Source: Bacteroidales bacterium
GTDB taxonomy: Bacteria > Bacteroidota > Bacteroidia > Bacteroidales > Muribaculaceae
NCBI GenBank assembly: GCA_014800815.1
Contig: JAAVFI010000049.1
Coordinates: 1 to 64,000 of the forward strand
Direction of reading: 5' to 3'
DNA: 64,000 bases
Position 1 is the stretch's first letter, and each line of letters starts with the position of its first letter. This document shows positions 59,743 through 64,000 of this stretch, in pieces. The notes under the pieces were generated by a model. The model did not search any database. It worked only from the letters and a program-made list of their open reading frames with translations, and was not told the origin of the DNA. A program made the position numbers and the translations under genes.

Positions 59743-59815
59743 AGTCTGTCAGGTTTTTATTTGTTAATGATTGATTCTGTTTAAAAAAAGAGGAGAGAGG
59801 AGATGAGAAGTTTTA

Positions 59816-60952
59816 TCAGAGTACCTCGACGGTATGTTTGTAGTTGTCGAGCTCGCCTTCGTTGTTCAGGTCGACAGTGATGAGGAGGTCGTGGTCGATC
59901 TGGAAGTTGTTTGCATTACCGAAACGGAAGCAGAACGAAGTGCCGGCATCGGCGCAGCGGTAGAGGTCGAAGTAGTCGGCAGGAGTATTGGCTGTCTGCG
60001 ACTGAGCGTTGGAGCGGAGATATCCGAAGTAGATATCGCGGGTGTCGCCTTCGGTATTGGTCTCGTTGACGATAAACTTGTAGGTGTAGGTATTTCCCAC
60101 GCGGGTGAAGTGGTATGTACCCTGCCATGTGGCATCATTACCTGCGAGGAGGGGAAGCTCTACGGGGTTCTGAGCGTCGCCCAGATAGAGGAGCGATACG
60201 CTGTTGACCGTAGCGAGGGTACCCTCGGAGGTGTTGAAGTCGGCCAGGATGTGGGTTACTGTGCCGCCCTTGGGAGCGTGGATTGTTCCGCCGGGGATGA
60301 GTTTGTCGCCGCTTACAGAGAAGTTGCGGGTCTTGCCGCCGGCCATGCGCTCGGTGATTTTGTATTCACCTTCCGAGAGGGTGGTGAAAATCTCGAAGCG
60401 ACCGAAATCAACGAGCTTCATGGTGATGAACTCACCGGAAGGAGTCTCGAGGAAGAGGTGCTCGGGGTTGTAAGCGAAGCCGTCGGGACGGTTAATGGTG
60501 AGTTTGTGCACCTCATCGCTCTGCATGTCGGTTACGCCCGTATTTGCCTTCACGGTCCAGTACACTGTGCCTTCGGCATCTTGAGGGATACCGCCGAGCT
60601 CGGCTATGATATTGAGTTCGCTCGGTGAGATCTCAACATTTGTTTCGGTACCGAAGTTGAGAGACTCAAGTTCGTAGTACACGTCGCTCATATCCGCCTT
60701 GGTAGCGAAGATCACCTTGTAGAATACGAGAGTGTGGTCGTTGGTGCGCGACGGTGTCCACTCTATCACGAGGTCTTCGGCATCTGCATCGGCAGCATCG
60801 TAGGTGACATCACCTGTGGTGATCTCAAACTCGGTGAGTTCGGTATCGTGAGTATTGGTCCAGTCGTAGCTTGTGCAGGAAGAGAGCCAACCTGTGGCAG
60901 CTACTGCCAGTGCCATTGCCAATGATTTATTTATAGTTTTCATTATTTTCAT
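59816..60952 (-). CDS. SusE-like outer membrane lipoprotein
   Basis: 378 residues with a lipobox (WLSSC, lipidated C26). An N-terminal Ig-like SusE domain (about 40-155, VIEWTPSRTNDHTLVFYKVI) is followed by two beta-sandwich starch-binding-type modules (FGRFEIFTTLSEGEYKITER; TWQGTYHFTRVGNTYTYKFI). SusE/F proteins hold glycan at the cell surface to help SusCD uptake. It follows SusD by 24 bp, the canonical order. Two close start codons exist (60952 and 60943). Confidence 0.85.
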   Translation of the reverse strand: MKIMKTINKSLAMALAVAATGWLSSCTSYDWTNTHDTELTEFEITTGDVTYDAADADAEDLVIEWTPSRTNDHTLVFYKVIFATKADMSDVYYELESLNFGTETNVEISPSELNIIAELGGIPQDAEGTVYWTVKANTGVTDMQSDEVHKLTINRPDGFAYNPEHLFLETPSGEFITMKLVDFGRFEIFTTLSEGEYKITERMAGGKTRNFSVSGDKLIPGGTIHAPKGGTVTHILADFNTSEGTLATVNSVSLLYLGDAQNPVELPLLAGNDATWQGTYHFTRVGNTYTYKFIVNETNTEGDTRDIYFGYLRSNAQSQTANTPADYFDLYRCADAGTSFCFRFGNANNFQIDHDLLITVDLNNEGELDNYKHTVEVL

Positions 60953-60976
60953 GAATAGTTTAGCGGTTGATGCTCA

Positions 60977-62878
60977 TTAAACTTTTTCTCCGGCTTCGTA
61001 ACCGTCGTCCATAGTCGACGAACTGATTTCCGACCACTTGGGGTTCTGAACGAGATTGTGGTCTTTATAGATGTCGCTGATAGGAATAGGCCAGAGGCAA
61101 GCGTAGTCGGGGAATACGCGTTCTTCAAATACGGTGCGCTGATAGAATACGCTCTTGCCGCGGATATCGTTGACATTCATGCCGTGCATGGGTCCTCCGA
61201 AACACTCGGGAGCTATGCACCAGCGGCAGCCGTCGAGGTAGCGGTGGTCTTCGAAGCAGAGCTCTACCATGCGTTCCTGCTGGATAGCCTTGCGCATTGC
61301 AGCCTGGTCGGCGGGTACGGGCACGAGGCGTGAGCCTGTACCGTACTTGGGGATGCTTGCACGCTCACGGATAATGTTGACGGCGTCGAGCACTTCAGTA
61401 AGGTTGCCGGCATAGTCGGCTTCGTTGAGGGCCTCTGCATAGCCGAGGTAGAATTCGGCCAGACGCATCAGAATCTGTGAGTGTGTCACGTAGGTGCCGG
61501 TCATGGGGTTGGTCTCGGCGTCGATGAACTTGTTGGGGAGATAACCTGTCTGAGAGTAGTTACGGGTCTCGTTCTGGGTACGGCCGGTGTTGCCGCCGTA
61601 GTACATCTGCACTGTCGACTGATTGCTCTTTGCGAAGTACTTCATGTTGTCGAAAGTGATAGTGGCATAGAAGCGGGGCTCGCGGTTGCAGTACATCTTG
61701 AAGGTACCGGGCTGGGTATATCCGTTGTCGCCCTGAGTTACAGAGAAGCCGTCTTCGCTGTAAGAGCCGTCTTCTGCATAGAATTTGCCGTCAGGACCTT
61801 CCTTGATAGGATAGCCGGTAGAGGTGAAGAATGCATCCACCATTTCCTGAGTGGTGCCCCAGCCTGCCCAGCCGTTGACGAAGCGGGGAGAGGGAGCGAG
61901 CTGCGGTTCGTGGAACCCTTCGTTGAAGGGACGTGCCCAGATGATTTCGCTGTTCCACTCGTCCAGGAAGATGTTGCGGTAGAGCTGTACGGCATCAGAG
62001 CCGTTGGCGTAGAGCGAAGGACCGTTGAAGTTGAGCACTGCCTTGCAAGCGGCGGCTGCAGCCTGCCAACGTTCTTTTGCACCATTGTTGGTGTAGTCCA
62101 TGAGCTTGCGGCCGTCAGGATTCTGGAGAGTCTTGAAGATTTCGAGAGTCTGATCCTGATTGTAGAGAGGAGAAGCTGCCGAAAGGAGTGCGCGTGCCTT
62201 GATACCGAGCACGGTGCAGTTGGTCATACGGCCATACTCGATTTTTTCGTCGCGGAAATCGGCGAGGGCTTTCATTGCCACAACTTCGTCGCATTCCTTC
62301 ACGATGTAGTTGAAGCACTCGGAGGCGGTGGAGCGCATGAGCTGCATGTCGGCTACGTCGGCAGTTGCGCTGATGAGGGCGTCGTCGCCGAAGAGTATGC
62401 ACGGACCGTACTGCTGAACGATACGGAGGTAGAACCATGCGCGGAGTGCGCGGGCCTCGGCCTTGCACTTGAGGATTTCGTCTGCTGTAAGCTCGGGATT
62501 CTCGTCGACGTGCTCAAGGAAGTATGTAGCCGCACGGATACCGCGGTAGTAGTGGCGCCAGTAGTTACCGTAGGAGTCGCCTTCCTTATCGGGGGCGAGC
62601 ATGCCGAGGTTGATTTTGGAGATTTCGTATTCGGCGTATGTCACGTCTACTTCGTCGCAGGCACCGGCGAATACGTTGCCGTTACTCCACCAGTTCGGAG
62701 AGCGTATATAGGAGTACACGTTTCCGAGGAAGTTGAGTGTGGAGTTGCGCTTCTGGAATACATCATCCATGGTCTCCTTGTTTTCGGGCTGATTGTCGAG
62801 GAAGTCGGAGCACGACGTGCCGAGAAGCAGGGCGAGAGCGCAAGCGGCGGTATATATTAATGAATTGAAAAGTTTCAT
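60977..62878 (-). CDS. SusD-family (RagB/SusD) glycan-binding lipoprotein
   Basis: 633 residues, lipobox GTSC with lipidated C23. The SusD N-terminal pattern CSDFLDNQPENKETMDDVFQ and the helical TPR-like core (AEARALRAWFYLRIVQQYGP, RLAEFYLGYAEALNE, RMVELCFEDHRYLDGCRW) are clear. SusD forms the lid of the SusC transporter and captures oligosaccharides. It starts 25 bp after the SusC stop. Full length. Ligand specificity cannot be read from sequence. Confidence 0.96.
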   Translation of the reverse strand: MKLFNSLIYTAACALALLLGTSCSDFLDNQPENKETMDDVFQKRNSTLNFLGNVYSYIRSPNWWSNGNVFAGACDEVDVTYAEYEISKINLGMLAPDKEGDSYGNYWRHYYRGIRAATYFLEHVDENPELTADEILKCKAEARALRAWFYLRIVQQYGPCILFGDDALISATADVADMQLMRSTASECFNYIVKECDEVVAMKALADFRDEKIEYGRMTNCTVLGIKARALLSAASPLYNQDQTLEIFKTLQNPDGRKLMDYTNNGAKERWQAAAAACKAVLNFNGPSLYANGSDAVQLYRNIFLDEWNSEIIWARPFNEGFHEPQLAPSPRFVNGWAGWGTTQEMVDAFFTSTGYPIKEGPDGKFYAEDGSYSEDGFSVTQGDNGYTQPGTFKMYCNREPRFYATITFDNMKYFAKSNQSTVQMYYGGNTGRTQNETRNYSQTGYLPNKFIDAETNPMTGTYVTHSQILMRLAEFYLGYAEALNEADYAGNLTEVLDAVNIIRERASIPKYGTGSRLVPVPADQAAMRKAIQQERMVELCFEDHRYLDGCRWCIAPECFGGPMHGMNVNDIRGKSVFYQRTVFEERVFPDYACLWPIPISDIYKDHNLVQNPKWSEISSSTMDDGYEAGEKV

Positions 62879-62903
62879 ATCCTATATTATATGTGAGTCG
62901 GTA

Positions 62904-64000
62904 TTAGAAGGAGAAGCTAAGGCCGAAGTTGTAAGAGCGGGTGTTAGGATAAGCCGAACCGGTACCCTGACCGAGCTCTACGTCCCAAAGCTTGAAGGAA
63001 GAGAATGTGAGCAGGTTGTAGCCCTGGAAATAAATGCGGGCTGAACTGAGCTGCAGACGGTCGGTGATCTTCTTGGGGATGTTGTAGCCGAAGTCGAAGG
63101 TCTTCATGCGCACGTATGAGCCGTCGCGGAGCCAGAAGGTGGAGTTGGCATAGTTTTCCACGTTTACCAGACCGTAGTCAAGACGGGGCCATTCGGCACC
63201 TACACCCTGATTTTCGGGGGTCCAGCGATTCACGATATTGGCGTAGAGCGAACCCTTTGCCGATTCATCCATGAAGGGCTTGAAGTCGTTGGCGGAGATT
63301 GTGATATCGCACTCTGCCACGCCCTGGAAGAATGCACCTACATAGAAGTTGTTCCAGGTGGCGGTGAAGCCGAAGCCGTAGGTGTAGCGGGGTACGGTAG
63401 GATTGCCTATGTAGCCCTTATCGTAGTCGTCGATTACACCGTCGCCGTTGAGGTCGCGGTAGCGGAGGTCGCCGGGCTGCTGCTTGATACCTTTGAGCTT
63501 GGGCACTGTGGGGTCGGCGATATCAGCTTCGTTGAGGAAGCCTTCGCAGGTATAGCCATAGTTTGAGTAGAGAGAGTGGCCGCGGGAGTTCTGCCATGCG
63601 TAAGGCTTGACAGCGGTATCGTCTTCCACAATTTTATTATGGTTATAAGAGAGGTTGGCGCGGAGCATAAGGCCTACGTTGCCGATATTCTTGGAGTAGT
63701 CGGCGGAGATTTCGTAGCCGGTGTTGTCGATAGTACCGAGGTTGCCGTAGGGCATCGATGTGATACCGATGAAGTCGGGCACGGCTGCGCGGAGGAGGAA
63801 GATATTCTCGCGGTGTTCCTTGAATACGTCAAACGATACATTGAGAGCGGAGTTGAAGAGATAGAGATCGACACCGGCATTCCACTTGGTGGCGATTTCC
63901 CATGTAAGGTCGATAGCCGGACGGCCTACCGATACACCACCCCAGTTGCGGTTGGTGCCGTCGGCACCGAAGCGATAGTTGCCGCCACCGCCTACGGTAG
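62904..64000 (-). CDS. SusC-family TonB-dependent outer membrane transporter (5' end beyond the window)
   Basis: Partial: only the C-terminal ~365 codons are in the window, and the frame is open through the right edge. The last visible part carries family-typical beta-barrel segments: RPAIDLTWEIATKWNAGVDL, NVSFDVFKEHRENIFLLR, SMPYGNLGTIDNTGYEISAD, DLNGDGVIDDYDKGYIGNP and YVRMKTFDFGYNIPKKITDR, ending in the aromatic C-terminus SYNFGLSFSF. SusC imports oligosaccharides with energy from TonB. The plug domain, TonB box and any carboxypeptidase-like domain lie outside the window. Confidence 0.95.
   Translation of the reverse strand, partial: TVGGGGNYRFGADGTNRNWGGVSVGRPAIDLTWEIATKWNAGVDLYLFNSALNVSFDVFKEHRENIFLLRAAVPDFIGITSMPYGNLGTIDNTGYEISADYSKNIGNVGLMLRANLSYNHNKIVEDDTAVKPYAWQNSRGHSLYSNYGYTCEGFLNEADIADPTVPKLKGIKQQPGDLRYRDLNGDGVIDDYDKGYIGNPTVPRYTYGFGFTATWNNFYVGAFFQGVAECDITISANDFKPFMDESAKGSLYANIVNRWTPENQGVGAEWPRLDYGLVNVENYANSTFWLRDGSYVRMKTFDFGYNIPKKITDRLQLSSARIYFQGYNLLTFSSFKLWDVELGQGTGSAYPNTRSYNFGLSFSF

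Overview
The window looks like a chromosome segment of a gut-type Bacteroidales bacterium, probably Muribaculaceae-like (family-level placement is inference). Reasons: Bacteroidetes promoters of the form TTG-N19/20-TAnnTTTG, a SusC/SusD/SusE cluster with a hybrid two-component regulator, the type IX secretion (T9SS) translocon gene sprA next to ruvA, and PCMD and HSDR_N-type genes typical of the phylum. No rRNA, CRISPR array, transposase or prophage gene was seen.

Left part (1-21.8 kb, minus strand): ruvA-sprA, then the core informational block read right to left: tRNA-Thr(UGU), tRNA-Tyr, tRNA-Gly, tRNA-Thr(GGU), tuf, tRNA-Trp, secE, nusG, rplK, rplA, rplJ, rplL, rpoB, rpoC. A 344-bp gap between rplL and rpoB carries a row of hairpins, including one that looks like an attenuator. 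Strong intrinsic terminators follow rpoC and tuf.

Middle part (22-29.8 kb): an outer membrane beta-barrel protein, a small PD-(D/E)xK-like HSDR_N protein, holA, a PCMD-domain secreted protein, the rpsF-rpsR-rplI operon, an AlbA_2/Schlafen-type gene interrupted by one in-frame ochre codon and flanked by 34-bp direct repeats, and a divergent HxlR regulator / NTF2-like protein / flavin reductase module with operator-like inverted repeats.

Right part (29.9-64 kb): two glycan-degradation blocks on opposite strands, converging on a shared terminator next to a hybrid two-component system (HTCS). The plus-strand block is a five-gene operon: GH28, a six-hairpin glycosidase, GH2 glucosaminidase/mannosidase-like, aldo/keto reductase and GH2 beta-galactosidase. 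The minus-strand block is a polysaccharide utilization locus: SusC (cut by the window edge), SusD, SusE-like lipoprotein, two large proteins made only of carbohydrate-binding-type modules, GH97, GH76 with discoidin-type modules, a second GH76-like enzyme, GH43-like, and a GH92-like lipoprotein that appears to have lost its catalytic loops. GH76 plus GH92-type folds point to an alpha-mannan-like glycan with galactosyl/arabinosyl-type decorations (inference).

The most interesting pattern is a split in export signals. Six consecutive non-lipoprotein products of the minus-strand locus carry C-terminal tails resembling T9SS sorting signals, while the plus-strand glycosidases have signal peptides only. 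Together with sprA in the same window this suggests a SusCD locus whose enzymes and binding proteins are exported to the surface by T9SS rather than as lipoproteins.
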